Under the pieces are notes generated by a model that was given only the letters and a program-made list of their open reading frames with translations, was not told the DNA's origin and searched no databases. The translations under genes were made by a program, and so were the position numbers. A stretch of 64,000 nt of DNA from Closterium sp. Naga37s-1 (lineage: Eukaryota; Streptophyta; Zygnematophyceae; Desmidiales; Closteriaceae). The stretch spans positions 186,001 through 250,000 of the forward strand of contig CANJKZ010000425.1 of the NCBI GenBank assembly GCA_947471745.1, read 5' to 3'. Shown here in pieces: positions 63,293-64,000 of this stretch (position 1 is the stretch's first letter; each line of letters opens with the position of its first letter).

Positions 63293-64000
63293 CTATGTCA
63301 TTTCATACCTTCAAGCACCTTCAGCTCCGATCCGAGCCCAGAGCAAGCTCGCTCACTCATTGCCCTTCATACGCACAATTATTCACACCACTGGTGTTTT
63401 CTGCTTCGAATTGCGCGTCATACGGCACCACACGCGACCACGGAAGCTGCAGATAGAAACTACTGCTGCTATGAAAATAAGGACCATTATGGACACATCA
63501 TTATTGGTTTCGATGTTGGACCTGCCGATTTTTCTGCGTTTTTCCTGCCCGTAGCGCATCAAAATCGCCACCTGTTCCGCGAGCACAGGACTATACCCTG
63601 ACCGCTGCAAAAGCTGGCTCGTTCACGAGTTCACGGGTCCAAGGCTCGATGGGATAAGGATGAGGATGAGGAGGAATTTTTTCCTTCAATGATTGTAACG
63701 ATGAGGTGAGCGCCGACTTCATAGTTCCTGCCCGCGGCTCCGCTGTGTCGCGACGAGGAGACCCAACAGAGCGAGGTTCTCTAGGCTGTACTGGATGTAC
63801 ATCAGTATCAACACCGGAGTCTTCTAGAAGTGGTCTTTGCCTTTTCGCATTGTTCAGCGTTCTAGTAATCCATCTATCAGGCCGCGCGAGAATACTTGGT
63901 ACACCAATCAGTCTGATTGATTGATAACGTCAGCCGCACCCGCTTGAATCATGTCGTTTACTTCAACCGCAATGAGGAGCCTAGTACTAGTAGTTGCTAC
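63293..64000. other. Flank right of gypsy-2; nothing recognised
   Basis: No TE, repeat or conserved frame was found. The longest frames (63261-63554 plus, 63383-63610 minus) have no recognisable motifs. It is presumably single-copy host DNA, contiguous before the gypsy-2 insertion with sequence left of 48400. Confidence 0.5.

Overview
This window reads as nuclear DNA of a eukaryote in the green plant (streptophyte) lineage. Reasons: a spliced gene whose exons match the plant form of VPS50/syndetin, GT-AG introns throughout, Ty3 and Ty1 LTR retrotransposons with initiator-Met-type primer sites, a pogo-type transposon with TA target duplications and hAT-type MITEs with 8-bp duplications. Large introns, GC-rich low-complexity coding inserts and heavy TE nesting make a charophyte alga (for example a zygnematophyte) my best guess. 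That placement is inference.

Region 1 (1-19665, minus strand): a VPS50/syndetin gene of at least 21 exons. The ATG is at 19665 and the C-terminus lies beyond base 1. I fixed exon borders from splice consensus, reading phase and family similarity; exons 1-20 join in phase into 1,986 codons. Nearly every exon has truncated tandem copies ('exon echoes') in the neighbouring introns. The introns also hold a 60-bp satellite built round an 18-bp palindrome, 110-, 48-, 41-, 28-, 27- and 19-bp tandem arrays, a large inverted repeat and a hAT-like MITE.

Region 2 (19666-21784): about 2.1 kb between two divergent genes, with no convincing gene.

Region 3 (21785-27377, plus strand): a six-exon gene for a predicted single-pass type II membrane protein of 456 aa with two Cys-rich PAN/Apple-like modules. 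Its introns carry the same echoes. 5'-half echoes (with the acceptor) lie upstream of the intact exon and 3'-half echoes (with the donor) lie downstream.

Region 4 (27383-46630): a decayed Ty3/gypsy element (gypsy-1) starting 6 bp after the PAN gene's stop codon. Nested in it are a 3,585-bp pogo-like DNA transposon (23-bp TIRs, TA duplication, 862-aa DDD transposase), a 3,079-bp non-coding LTR element, a 154-bp foldback element, copia-1 (RT/RNase H only) and copia-2 (gag-integrase, with RT deleted in frame). Removing the insertions restores a contiguous gypsy sequence.

Region 5 (46631-48399): about 1.8 kb of non-TE sequence with a possible promoter but no clear gene.

Region 6 (48400-63292): a second, minus-strand gypsy (gypsy-2), broken by two nested hAT-type MITEs and a rearranged copia-3 (plus)/copia-4 (minus) pair that contains a solo LTR.

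Region 7 (63293-64000): flank with nothing recognised. No rRNA, intact tRNA or CRISPR array was found.
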